From positions 1 to 33,468 of the forward strand of contig JAADHN010000174.1 of the NCBI GenBank assembly GCA_013151865.1: a stretch of 33,468 nucleotides of DNA. The letters run 5' to 3'. Origin of the DNA: Kiritimatiellota bacterium. GTDB taxonomy: Bacteria; Verrucomicrobiota; Lentisphaeria; Oligosphaerales; JAADHN01. Shown here piece after piece: positions 8,192-16,787 of this stretch (position 1 is its first letter; every line of letters begins with the position of its first letter). The translations under genes and the position numbers were made by a program. A model generated the notes under the pieces. That model made no database searches. It worked only from the letters and a program-made list of their open reading frames with translations, and was not told the origin of the DNA.

Positions 8192-10369
8192 TCAGAACAA
8201 TGGATCCATTGCGAGTGCCGGATGTTCGACACGCGTCAGGTATTCGACCAATTCTTCGGCGGAGGTGGCATTGGTCTCGTCGGCGATTTGGTCGGGCAGT
8301 TTGGGCATTCCCTCTTCGGCGGCACGGGCGCGCAGTCGATCGCCGTAAAACTCTTTAAGTTCCTTCGGCATCCAGACCAAGCGCCCCAGACCTCCGTCGC
8401 CGGAGATAAATTTGTGGCTGAGGACGTAAAGACGTCCCACGCCCAGGAAGCCGGGCGTCTGGTTCCCGCCGCCCACGCTGCCGGCCAGGGTGGAGAACTG
8501 CATGCCGCACGGCGTCATACCGGAATACTCCCGGTTCACGATCATGAACCCGTTGGCTTCCGGGACCAGGGCCAGGATGCATTCGAAGCAGCCGCAAGAT
8601 GTCATCGGGGCATCCATCAGCGAGTACAGGCTGATTTCTTCGACGGCGCGGTTGGACGCTTGGTATATGAAATTGTTGACTCCTTCCCATTTGCCGGTCA
8701 CGGGGTCGATCACCTTCCCTTTCTTGATGGGCTGATTGCCGCCGGAAGGGTTGAGGCGAAACGAGGCCTTGCCGTCGAGCCAGTTGTAGGCGCCGCACAA
8801 GCCCAGGCGTTCGGGGCTGATGACGCAGGCGTGGTTCGGGGCGAAGGACTGGCAGAGAGTGCAAGAGTAGAACTCCTCAACGCTTTCGTCGGTCATTCCC
8901 GCGACCCTGTCATCCCGTTCGGCGTAGACTGTACGCGCTTCTTCGAGCAGCTTCTCGACCTCGGCCTGTTCCGTGTAAAGAGTGACGCTGACCTTGTCGA
9001 TGATCTTTCCGTAAAGCTCGTGAATCTGGGCATGGGCAATCGTTCCAAGATGTTTGAGCCGGAAGCCGCTGTCATAGGCCGCCTTGCTGATGCGCAACCA
9101 AATAATATCCCTCTGCCCCATATGGAAAATGCCCATGGCGTTGTTGAAGAAGGTGTGGAGCTGTCGTTCGATAATGGACTCGAAGTCCTCCTGCATCTCG
9201 CGTCCGGCCACTCGGATATGGATGGCGAGCGGCATGGCGCTGCCGATTTCCGCCGTGTCGACATCCGGGCCGATCACTTCGATCTTGCCGTCCTCAATTT
9301 CATCCGGCTCGACCATGCGGACGAATTCGAACGCGGTGGAGTACTTGCCGCCGAATTCCACGCGCATGTCGTCACGGCGAACGCGCTCACCCTCGAATGC
9401 GGGCGAATAGGATACGGGAATGTCCAGTTCACTGACCTTCACTTTGACGCCGCGGACTTCGATGCATCGGGACGGAATCTTGCCGTGGTCGAGTTCACGC
9501 ACGATGTGCTCGTAGGTGCAGATACCGGTGGGAAGGATTTCCGGTATGTTGGTATCGGCGATGATGGGGAAGCCCATGTTGATGGCGCCGGCGCCGGTGG
9601 CATACTTCACGTCGTCGACCTCGCCGAGCGTCAGGCCGAAGGCGAAGACACGTTCCTTGCAGTAGAGCAGGCACTTGCGCGCCTCGCCCGGCCGGATGCC
9701 GCCAAACGTCATGGCGCCGCGGATTGCCCAGTTGAGCGGGTAGATGCCGGTGATCGTGTCGCGGCCGTAGGGAATGATGTAGGTATCCCAGCCCATCTCG
9801 ACACCGCCCTCGATGAGCTGGTCGATGATGCTGACGCCGTTGGTCGACGATCCGGCGAAGGTCATGATACTGTTTTTCTGGAACTCGCGGACCAAGGCCA
9901 CAGCCGTGTCCACATCCGGCGCCGCGCCGAGGATGGCGGCGAATCCCGGCAGTCGTCCGTCGACCAACTGGATGCCGAGGGTACGCAGGATCGTATCTGA
10001 GAAGAAGCCGTTGCACCCATCCTGCGGCTCTTCCTCGTTCAGGTAGCGCAGCACGCAGATGATTTCCTCGGCCAGCAGCGCGGCAATGCCGGCATCGAGA
10101 GCGGTGCCCAGGTAGGGGAACCAGAGATGATCGGCAGGGACGTCCCCGAGCAGCTCGTCGATGTGCGCCAGTACGGGGTCCAAGTCGCCAAGCTCTTTGA
10201 TTTCCAGCCCCATGAGGGCATTGGCCATCGGCAAGTAGTAGGCGGTATCGGGGAAGCCGATAGCCGCGCTTTCGCCCTTGCTCTCCTTCGCCAGCCGAAC
10301 GCCTTCCACCGCTTGGCGCGCAAGTTCGCGAGCGCCTCGGATTGCCGCGGATGCAATTATCTTGGACAT
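8192..10369 (-). CDS. acsB: Acetyl-CoA synthase catalytic subunit
   Basis: The 725-residue product is the bacterial acetyl-CoA synthase, which joins CO, a methyl group from the corrinoid protein and CoA at the nickel A-cluster. The A-cluster ligands are all present: C503, C506, C515 and C525 for the Fe4S4 cube, and C592-G-C594 for the distal nickel. Every one is offset by exactly 3 from the Moorella numbering, and the length (729 there) agrees. The N-terminal third, which in this family makes the CO channel and CODH contact, is complete, so this is the bacterial rather than the short archaeal CdhC form. AAGGAT lies about 9 bases before the ATG. It follows the nuoG-like gene by 14 bases. Confidence 0.97.
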   Translation of the reverse strand: MSKIIASAAIRGARELARQAVEGVRLAKESKGESAAIGFPDTAYYLPMANALMGLEIKELGDLDPVLAHIDELLGDVPADHLWFPYLGTALDAGIAALLAEEIICVLRYLNEEEPQDGCNGFFSDTILRTLGIQLVDGRLPGFAAILGAAPDVDTAVALVREFQKNSIMTFAGSSTNGVSIIDQLIEGGVEMGWDTYIIPYGRDTITGIYPLNWAIRGAMTFGGIRPGEARKCLLYCKERVFAFGLTLGEVDDVKYATGAGAINMGFPIIADTNIPEILPTGICTYEHIVRELDHGKIPSRCIEVRGVKVKVSELDIPVSYSPAFEGERVRRDDMRVEFGGKYSTAFEFVRMVEPDEIEDGKIEVIGPDVDTAEIGSAMPLAIHIRVAGREMQEDFESIIERQLHTFFNNAMGIFHMGQRDIIWLRISKAAYDSGFRLKHLGTIAHAQIHELYGKIIDKVSVTLYTEQAEVEKLLEEARTVYAERDDRVAGMTDESVEEFYSCTLCQSFAPNHACVISPERLGLCGAYNWLDGKASFRLNPSGGNQPIKKGKVIDPVTGKWEGVNNFIYQASNRAVEEISLYSLMDAPMTSCGCFECILALVPEANGFMIVNREYSGMTPCGMQFSTLAGSVGGGNQTPGFLGVGRLYVLSHKFISGDGGLGRLVWMPKELKEFYGDRLRARAAEEGMPKLPDQIADETNATSAEELVEYLTRVEHPALAMDPLF

Positions 10370-10383
10370 GGGCTGTTATCCTT

Positions 10384-11187
10384 TCATCGTGAGGTGGCTG
10401 TTCTCTGGCCCGTGAGTACCTTCTCCGCGAGAGAACGAGTTTCTGCACGACGGCAGTCGGGACAGGTGCACAGAGTTGTCTCGGGGATGAGTTGACGCTG
10501 ATGCATCAATTGGAAACTCGCTTGCGTGGTGAACGTTCGACCGCAAGCTCGGCACGCCAGCAACGGCAGCCTGGCGCCGATCTCGACCATGACCCTCTCG
10601 GTGTCCGTATCCTCGACGTGCAGCGCTCCGGTAGGGCACACGAAAACACAGGCGCCGCAGGCAATACACGCCTCCGCCCTTCCGGCAAAGGGCGACGTCA
10701 CGCAGCGTTCCCCCCCTCTGCCGGCATAGCCGATGGCATTACGGCGCACGCCCTGAGAGCAGACCCGGACGCAGAGGCCGCAGAGGATGCATTTGTCCTG
10801 CCAGTCGCCGGTCGTCGACACGGGAAAGCGTTCAGCCTCGACACCGTATTCATCGCCCAGTCGCTGCAGGACTTCGACGTCGGGGCAACGTGCCAGGAGA
10901 AGTTCCAACACCACTTTACGGGTGCGCCGCACCCGTTCACTGTCGGTCTCGATTCGGTCGCCATCCTCCGGCGTGTGGATGCAGGAAGGGACGATGGTGG
11001 AATGTTCCTCTCGAAAAGCTTCGACGACGCAAAGACGGCAGGCGCCGTAGGGCTCGAGTCCCGGATGGTGGCAGAGGGTGGGGATATCGATCGCCAAACG
11101 TTTTGCCGCATCGAGGACGGTTTCGCCGGGAGCTGCAACGGCTTCCTGCCCGTCGATCGTGAAGCAAATGGTTTTCGGCTCTTCCAT
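10384..11187 (-). CDS. NuoG/HoxU-like iron-sulfur protein with C-terminal zinc-ribbon-like tail
   Basis: This 267-residue protein resembles the N-terminal electron-transfer part of NuoG, HoxU and HydA. A [2Fe-2S] ferredoxin domain has C39, C50, C53 and C69. Two 4Fe-4S motifs follow, at C133, C136, C139, C143 and at C174, C177, C180, C184. The His-Cys3 cluster between them in NuoG is missing: only C101 remains where HxxxCxxC would be. The C-terminus has CRAC (212-215) and CTCPDC (240-245), like a zinc ribbon. No catalytic domain is attached. It begins 11 bases after the nuoE-nuoF fusion and probably accepts or donates electrons for it. The exact partner is inferred from position between CODH and ACS. 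Confidence 0.85.
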   Translation of the reverse strand: MEEPKTICFTIDGQEAVAAPGETVLDAAKRLAIDIPTLCHHPGLEPYGACRLCVVEAFREEHSTIVPSCIHTPEDGDRIETDSERVRRTRKVVLELLLARCPDVEVLQRLGDEYGVEAERFPVSTTGDWQDKCILCGLCVRVCSQGVRRNAIGYAGRGGERCVTSPFAGRAEACIACGACVFVCPTGALHVEDTDTERVMVEIGARLPLLACRACGRTFTTQASFQLMHQRQLIPETTLCTCPDCRRAETRSLAEKVLTGQRTATSR

Positions 11188-11198
11188 GGGGTGACGCC

Positions 11199-13526
11199 TT
11201 ACGTCCTGACGACGGCATCGAAGCGGCATGCCTCACGGCAGATTCCGCACTTGATGCAGATGTCCTGGTCGATCGTGTGAAGTTTCTTCCGTTCTCCGGC
11301 AATGGCCGTCACGGGACATTTCCGGGCGCAGGCCGTACACCCGGTACACGTTTCGGCGTCGATGTCGTAACGGATCAGTGCCGTACAAACACCGGCCGGG
11401 CAGCGTTTCTCGCGGATGTGCGCTTCATATTCGTCCCGGAAATAGCGCAGGGTCGACAACACGGGGTTCGGCGCCGTGCGCCCGAGTGCGCACAAAGAGC
11501 CGTCGACGATGGCGGGGGCAAGCTCCTCGAGGGCCTCCAAGTCGGCGGGGGCGCCGTCGCCGACTGTGATGCGGTCGAGAATGCCGCACATCTGGCGCAG
11601 GCCCTCACGGCAAGGAATGCACTTGCCGCAGGACTCGTCAAGCAGAAAGTGGAGGAAATATCGGGCCACGTCGACCATGCACGAATCTTCATCCATGACG
11701 ATGAGGCCCCCCGACCCCATCATGGAGCCGACCTTCTTGAGTTCGTCGTAATCGATGGGCAGATCGAGGAGTTCTGCGGGCAGACAGCCGCCCGAAGGGC
11801 CGCCGGTCTGTACGGCTTTGAATTCTTTGCCGCCCGGGATGCCGCCGCCGATGTCGTAGATGATGTTGCGAAGGGGCATTCCCAAGGGGACTTCCACCAA
11901 ACCGGTGTTGACGACCTTGCCCACCAGGGAAAAGATCTTGGTCCCTTTCGAGCCCTCGGTGCCGATGTTTGCATAGTAGTCGGCACCCCGACTAATGATC
12001 ACGGGCACGTTGGCCCACGTCTCCACATTGTTGATATTGGTCGGCCTCCCCTTGTAACCCGACTGGGCGGGATACGGCGGGCGCGTTCGCGGTTCGGGAG
12101 CAGCTCCCTCCAGGGAAGCGATGAGGGCGGTCTCTTCGCCGCACACAAAAGCGCCGGCGCCGCGATTGACGGACACGTCGAAATCAAGACCCGATCCAAG
12201 GATATCGACCCCCAGGAATCCTTTGTCCCTGGCCTGCCGGATGGCCGAGCGGATGTGTTTGACGGCAAGCGGGTACTCTTCACGCACATAGACGTACCCC
12301 TGATTCGCTCCGATGGCGTAGGCGCCGATGATCATGCCCTCCAGCACGCGGTGCGGATTGCCTTCCAACAGGCTGCGATCCATGTAAGCGCCCGGGTCGC
12401 CCTCGTCGGCGTTACAGATTACGGTCTTGGGTCCACCCCGGGCCTGACGGCAGGCCCACCACTTGCGGCCGGTCGGGAAACCGCCTCCGCCCCGTCCTCG
12501 GAGCCCTGCCTTGTCGATCGTCTCGATTACAGTCTCGGGGGCCATGGCGAGGGCTTTGCGCAAGGCCGCGTAGCCGTCGCACTTGCGGATGTAGTCGTCA
12601 ATGCATTCTGGGGATATACGGCCGTTGTCCCCGAAGATCAAGCGGCGCTGATGGGCATAAAAGGGGATCGCACTTTCCTTGGTTATCGTTTGGCCGTCGG
12701 CTGTCCGGTACAGCAACCGTTCGACCGGCTTTCCTTGCACCACGGTCAAGCGAACGATCTCGGGAACGTCCGCCACCGTAACGTTGCGATAAAGGATCCC
12801 CGCGGGGCGCACGACCACGATCGGGCCTTGTTCGCAAAAGCCTTGACAACCCGTTTTGACAAACTCGACGCAATCGGCAAGTCCGACGCCCGCAAGTTGG
12901 GCGGCGACGGCGTCGGCCACCGCCTCGCAACCATAGGCCTGGCAGCCGGTACCACCGCAGACAGCGACGCTGACGCCGGCCGTTTGGATGCGGGTGCGTT
13001 CGTCGACTGTTACGGTTTCGTCGCCGCCAACGGTCGGAATCGCTTCGGCCTTACCCGCGAGGAAGTCTCGCAGCAAGCCCTCGATGCTTCCCGGAGCGGC
13101 ATGGTAAAACTGGCCGTCGATGACGATCACGGGACCAAGTGCGCACGCCCCGATACAGTTGACCGTTTCGAGTGTAAAGGCGCCGTCTTTCGTGGTTTCG
13201 CCGGCCGCGACCTCAAGCAGGCGGCCGAGTTCGTCGAGTACTTTGGGCGCCCCGCGAACATGGCAGGCCGTGCCGAGACAAACCTTCAGGATGTGTCGAC
13301 CGCGGGGTTTCAGGCTGAACGCTTTGTAGAACGTGGCCAGATGATAGACCTGCGCGGACGGCACCTTCGCCTGGTCGGCGATCCGACGCAGGGCGTCTTC
13401 GGACAGATACCCGAGAATGCTGTTCAGGTCCTGCAAGATCGGGAGCAACGCCGAGGCCCCGACCCCATGCCGGGCGATCGCCGCGTCCAACACTGTTTCC
13501 ACGCGCGTTTGCACGTCGGTGTTCAC
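11199..13526 (-). CDS. NuoE-NuoF fusion, NAD(P)H-binding flavoprotein (HydCB-like)
   Basis: This 775-residue fusion reads in order: a NuoE-type thioredoxin-fold [2Fe-2S] domain (C83, C88, C124, C128); a second thioredoxin-like ferredoxin domain (C190, C195, C227, C231); the NuoF FMN/NAD(H) domain with GLRGRGGGGFPTG (341-353) and NADEGDPGAYMDR (372-384); its 4Fe-4S site (C633, C636, C639, C679); and two C-terminal 4Fe-4S ferredoxin motifs (C727-C737, C757-C767). The order matches HydC plus HydB of electron-bifurcating hydrogenases and formate dehydrogenases, joined in one chain. It starts with GTG, overlapping the previous stop as GTGA, with GGAGG 10 bases upstream. In this operon it should oxidise or reduce NAD(P)H for CO dehydrogenase or methylene-THF reduction; that role is inferred. 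Confidence 0.93.
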   Translation of the reverse strand: MNTDVQTRVETVLDAAIARHGVGASALLPILQDLNSILGYLSEDALRRIADQAKVPSAQVYHLATFYKAFSLKPRGRHILKVCLGTACHVRGAPKVLDELGRLLEVAAGETTKDGAFTLETVNCIGACALGPVIVIDGQFYHAAPGSIEGLLRDFLAGKAEAIPTVGGDETVTVDERTRIQTAGVSVAVCGGTGCQAYGCEAVADAVAAQLAGVGLADCVEFVKTGCQGFCEQGPIVVVRPAGILYRNVTVADVPEIVRLTVVQGKPVERLLYRTADGQTITKESAIPFYAHQRRLIFGDNGRISPECIDDYIRKCDGYAALRKALAMAPETVIETIDKAGLRGRGGGGFPTGRKWWACRQARGGPKTVICNADEGDPGAYMDRSLLEGNPHRVLEGMIIGAYAIGANQGYVYVREEYPLAVKHIRSAIRQARDKGFLGVDILGSGLDFDVSVNRGAGAFVCGEETALIASLEGAAPEPRTRPPYPAQSGYKGRPTNINNVETWANVPVIISRGADYYANIGTEGSKGTKIFSLVGKVVNTGLVEVPLGMPLRNIIYDIGGGIPGGKEFKAVQTGGPSGGCLPAELLDLPIDYDELKKVGSMMGSGGLIVMDEDSCMVDVARYFLHFLLDESCGKCIPCREGLRQMCGILDRITVGDGAPADLEALEELAPAIVDGSLCALGRTAPNPVLSTLRYFRDEYEAHIREKRCPAGVCTALIRYDIDAETCTGCTACARKCPVTAIAGERKKLHTIDQDICIKCGICREACRFDAVVRT

Positions 13527-14044
13527 GATTCGGCCGCCTCCGTCGCGCGTTCGATCTGGAGCAGGAAGGCCTCGCGTTTATTCCGGGGCACGTCCTGAAC
13601 AGCCTCGAAGGCAAGCGCTCCTGTGTGGCAACTTTCCACGCAGGCCGGCAGTTCGCCCGCGGCCAAACGCTCGGTGCACAAGTCGCACTTCACCACCGCG
13701 CCATTCTTGCCGTCCATGCGAATGACCCCGAACGGACAGGCCAAAAGGCACCACCGGCAGCCGATGCAGCGCTCGCCATCCAGTACCACCGGAGAATCGC
13801 TGTCCCGCCGCCGGAGCGCCATGGTCGGACAGATTTCGACACAGGGCGCTTGCTCGCAATGCCGGCACTGCAACGGCGTCGAAAACGCAGCCCCTTTCTC
13901 GACCCAAACCCGCACTTTCGGCAGCGGGTCCTCTCGAATGGCGTCGATGAGGGTTTTGGACTTGGAGTGGGCCACCCCGCAGGCCAGTTCGCAAGACCGA
14001 CACCCGAGGCAACGATCCGGACGGACGACAAGTAGACTCTTCAC
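13523..14044 (-). CDS. CooF/HycB-like polyferredoxin (four 4Fe-4S clusters)
   Basis: This 173-residue electron carrier has sixteen Cys in four cluster motifs: C12-C15-C18-C22, C60-C63-C68-C72, C93-C96-C99-C103 and C120-C123-C135-C139. This is the pattern of CooF, HycB and other DMSO-reductase-type ferredoxin subunits. It lies 25 bases after cooS and overlaps the nuoE-nuoF gene (GTGA), so it probably carries electrons between CODH and the NuoEF protein. I chose the GTG at 14044 because GGAG (14054-14057) is 9 bases upstream. The ATG at 14053 directly abuts that GGAG, which leaves no spacer. The chosen start also places the first Cys motif at the usual distance from the N-terminus. Confidence 0.88.
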   Translation of the reverse strand: MKSLLVVRPDRCLGCRSCELACGVAHSKSKTLIDAIREDPLPKVRVWVEKGAAFSTPLQCRHCEQAPCVEICPTMALRRRDSDSPVVLDGERCIGCRWCLLACPFGVIRMDGKNGAVVKCDLCTERLAAGELPACVESCHTGALAFEAVQDVPRNKREAFLLQIERATEAAES

Positions 14045-14069
14045 GATTCGCATCTCCGAAGCAGACCGG

Positions 14070-15992
14070 TCAGACTGTGATCGGCTGGCTGTACATCAGG
14101 GGTTTCAGCTTGAGGGCCTCTCGCTTGCCGTCCATGTGCCGCATCATCAGCCGGGCAGCCTTGATGGGATCGTCCTCGAAGCAAAACTTGCCGCCCACGA
14201 GTTCCTCGACCTCTTCGGTGAGGAAACGGGTGACTTCGGGACTGCCCAGAACACGCATGGGGGGGCTGAAGTTTACGTAAGCGCCGGAGGCAACGCAGTA
14301 AAACCCAATGGCGATGGCTTTTTCGCACATGGCCTCCGGTGCCGATCCGGCAATGGGCAAGTCGGAGAGTTGCTCTCCGAGTCCTCCCTCCTTGATCATT
14401 TCACAAAGGGCCACCAGAATGCGGCTGTTGTCCACACAGGAACCCAGGTGCAGTACCGGGGGAATGCCCACGGTTTCGCAGATTTCCTGCAAACCTTTCC
14501 CGGCCCATCGCGCCGCCTCCGGTTGCAACAATCCGACCTTGGCACAGGCTGTGGCGCCGCATCCCGTCATCACCACCAGGACATCGTTGGCTATGAGTTC
14601 CCGAACCATCTTGACGTGACTGTCGTCCTGCGTCTTGCGCACTGTGTTGCAACCGATCACGGCGGCAACACCACGGAGCCGACCCGAGATGATCCCGTCG
14701 TTCAAGGGGCGAAACGACGCCCTGTATCTGCCGCCCAGGTGCGTAAAGATATTGGCGACGGTAAAGCCGGCGACCAGATCGGTCGTGATGTCCGGAATGT
14801 CCACGACGCCGCGATTCGGAAAGTTCTCTACGGCCCGGGTCACGATCCGCTTGGCGATGTCGTACGCTTTCTCCTCCTCGAACTGAATGTGTTCGGCCCC
14901 CGGAATGCGCGCTTTCTTGCTCGTGGTGATGACTTTGGTATGGAAGCGCCCCGCGTGTTCGACCACTGCCGGCATGATGCACTGCACGTCGACCAGCATC
15001 ACGTCGACGGCCCCGGTCGCGATGGCAAGTTCCTGATGCAGGAAGTTGCCGACCACAGGAGCGCCCTGGCGCATCAGGATCTCGTTGGCCGTACAGCAGA
15101 TGCCCCCCACCATGATGCCGGCGGCCCCGTTCTTCTTGGCAAGGGCCAGCATTTCCTTGTCGCGACTGGCCGCGACGATCATTTCAGAAAGGGTGGGCTC
15201 ATGCCCATGCACGACAATGTTCACCGCGTCGGCCCTGAGCACGCCGAGATTCACCTTGCTGCGCACCGGCTGGGGGTCGCCGAAGAGTATGTCCCCGCAA
15301 TCCGTTGCCAGCATCGCCCCGGCCCATCCATCCCCGAGCGAGGTGCGGAGCCCATGGAGAATGAGATCCTTGTAGTCGGCATCGACGCCTTCGTGGGTGC
15401 GGTGCAACGTTTCGACGATCTCATGTTCCACGCCCACCGGAAGCAGGCCCAGTTTGCGCCAGTTGTCGACGGTTGCCTCCGGAGCGCGCAGTCCGGGGTA
15501 AGCGATCTCGCCTTCCTGCCGGTTGAACTCGCGCAGGGCCGTTTCGGCAAACTCCTTCGCAATGTCGCTGTCGCTGCGGTCCTCGGTTTCGATACCCCAC
15601 TCCGCGGCCAATCGACGCAGGCGCTCCGGGCTTTTGATGGAGAAGCCCTGCGCCTCGCCTTTGGCGGTCAGCAGCAGCGTGCGGACGATGTCGTGACCGT
15701 GATCGGAGTGTGCGGCGGCCCCGGCCGCAACCTGGCGGATAAGGTGGCGAGCGGCAATGGTCGAGGCTGTGGCGCCGCAGACGCCCTGTTTCGGCCCCTC
15801 GTCAAAGGGATCGATGCGGCAGGGCCCCATTTCGCAGATGCGACAGCAGATTCCCAACTCGCCGAACCCGCAACGCGGTTCTTGTTTGTCCGAACGGTCG
15901 TAGGCAGTGGCCACGGCGGTCCCTTCCAAGCGGCTGAGCACGGCCTGAGCGGCGGGGTCGGAAGTTCGCGTTCTGGTGTTGGTCTTGGTCAT
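14070..15992 (-). CDS. cooS: Ni-Fe-S carbon monoxide dehydrogenase catalytic subunit
   Basis: The 640-residue protein is the anaerobic CO dehydrogenase (CooS/AcsA), which interconverts CO and CO2 and delivers CO to AcsB. D-cluster ligands are C41 and C49. The B-cluster has C50, C53, C58 and C72. C-cluster signatures are all visible: VVHGHEPTLSEM (His), GGICCTANE, IGCNTVR, TGCGATACAK and GSCVDNSR. The start is strongly supported by GAGGAGG 5 bases upstream. The neighbours cooC on one side and a CooF-like ferredoxin on the other are typical of CODH loci. The company of acsB and acsC makes this the AcsA partner of acetyl-CoA synthase rather than a stand-alone energy-conserving CODH. Confidence 0.97.
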   Translation of the reverse strand: MTKTNTRTRTSDPAAQAVLSRLEGTAVATAYDRSDKQEPRCGFGELGICCRICEMGPCRIDPFDEGPKQGVCGATASTIAARHLIRQVAAGAAAHSDHGHDIVRTLLLTAKGEAQGFSIKSPERLRRLAAEWGIETEDRSDSDIAKEFAETALREFNRQEGEIAYPGLRAPEATVDNWRKLGLLPVGVEHEIVETLHRTHEGVDADYKDLILHGLRTSLGDGWAGAMLATDCGDILFGDPQPVRSKVNLGVLRADAVNIVVHGHEPTLSEMIVAASRDKEMLALAKKNGAAGIMVGGICCTANEILMRQGAPVVGNFLHQELAIATGAVDVMLVDVQCIMPAVVEHAGRFHTKVITTSKKARIPGAEHIQFEEEKAYDIAKRIVTRAVENFPNRGVVDIPDITTDLVAGFTVANIFTHLGGRYRASFRPLNDGIISGRLRGVAAVIGCNTVRKTQDDSHVKMVRELIANDVLVVMTGCGATACAKVGLLQPEAARWAGKGLQEICETVGIPPVLHLGSCVDNSRILVALCEMIKEGGLGEQLSDLPIAGSAPEAMCEKAIAIGFYCVASGAYVNFSPPMRVLGSPEVTRFLTEEVEELVGGKFCFEDDPIKAARLMMRHMDGKREALKLKPLMYSQPITV

Positions 15993-16001
15993 GTTGCCTC
16001 C

Positions 16002-16787
16002 TCAGTGAGAGGGTGTTATGTTGCGTTTGTCCTCGAGAATACGAATCGTTCTCTCGACGGCTTCGTCCACAGCGGGACTGGCCCCGGCAGGAGGGCGTCC
16101 GGCGCGTTCGGCGTCGCAGATGCGGTCATCGTACGGGATGAAGCCGGCAAACTCGATATCCGGCAGAGCGGACTTCAGAAACTCCCGATCGGCGGCGGTG
16201 CGAATGCGGTTGCCGACGGCGGCCACGCGGTGGAGCCTTATATCCGCCGCCAGGCGCTGTATCCGTTTGACGGTTTCCACACTGGCGCGCGACGGCTCGG
16301 TCACGATCACCAGTTGGTCGACGCTGTCGACGGTCCCTCGACCGAGGTGCTCGATACCGGCTTCCAGGTCCACCAGCAAAGCGACGTCCGCTTCGAGCAA
16401 AAGATGCGATATCAGCGCCCTGACCATGGCGTTTTCGGGGCAGTAGCAGCCCGCGCCGCCGGTTTTGACGGCACTGGCAACCAGGACCCGAACCCCGTCG
16501 ATCTCCCGGGCATATTCGGCGGGGATGTCAGCCACGAAGGGATTCATGCGGAACATCCCCCCCCCGCTGCCGGGGCGAGCCCCCGTACGTTCTTCGATAA
16601 GGTCCGCGAGTTTGACCAAAGGCTCGACGGTTTCTGGATTCGGATACCCCAGGCATCCCAGCAGGGTGGCATTGGGATCGGCATCAATGGCGAAGACCTC
16701 GTACCCTTGGCGAGCGAGGGTGGCGCAGGTCAAAGCGGTGAAGGTCGTCTTTCCCACGCCCCCTTTGCCTGTGATCGCGAGTTTCAC
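16002..16787 (-). CDS. cooC: CooC-type nickel-insertion ATPase, copy 2
   Basis: A second CooC-like P-loop ATPase, 261 residues. The Walker A motif GKGGVGKTT is at residues 7-15, AIDADPNATL follows near 33, and the Cys-X-Cys metal site is C114 and C116 in GAGCYCPENA. It starts with GTG, overlapping the stop of the metF-metV gene as GTGA. It lies 9 bases before cooS, which points to CODH C-cluster nickel insertion. It is clearly divergent from copy 1, including in the region after the switch Asp, so this is not a recent duplication. A run of nine G (coding strand, 16557-16565) encodes Gly-Gly-Gly near residue 75. Confidence 0.92.
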   Translation of the reverse strand: MKLAITGKGGVGKTTFTALTCATLARQGYEVFAIDADPNATLLGCLGYPNPETVEPLVKLADLIEERTGARPGSGGGMFRMNPFVADIPAEYAREIDGVRVLVASAVKTGGAGCYCPENAMVRALISHLLLEADVALLVDLEAGIEHLGRGTVDSVDQLVIVTEPSRASVETVKRIQRLAADIRLHRVAAVGNRIRTAADREFLKSALPDIEFAGFIPYDDRICDAERAGRPPAGASPAVDEAVERTIRILEDKRNITPSH

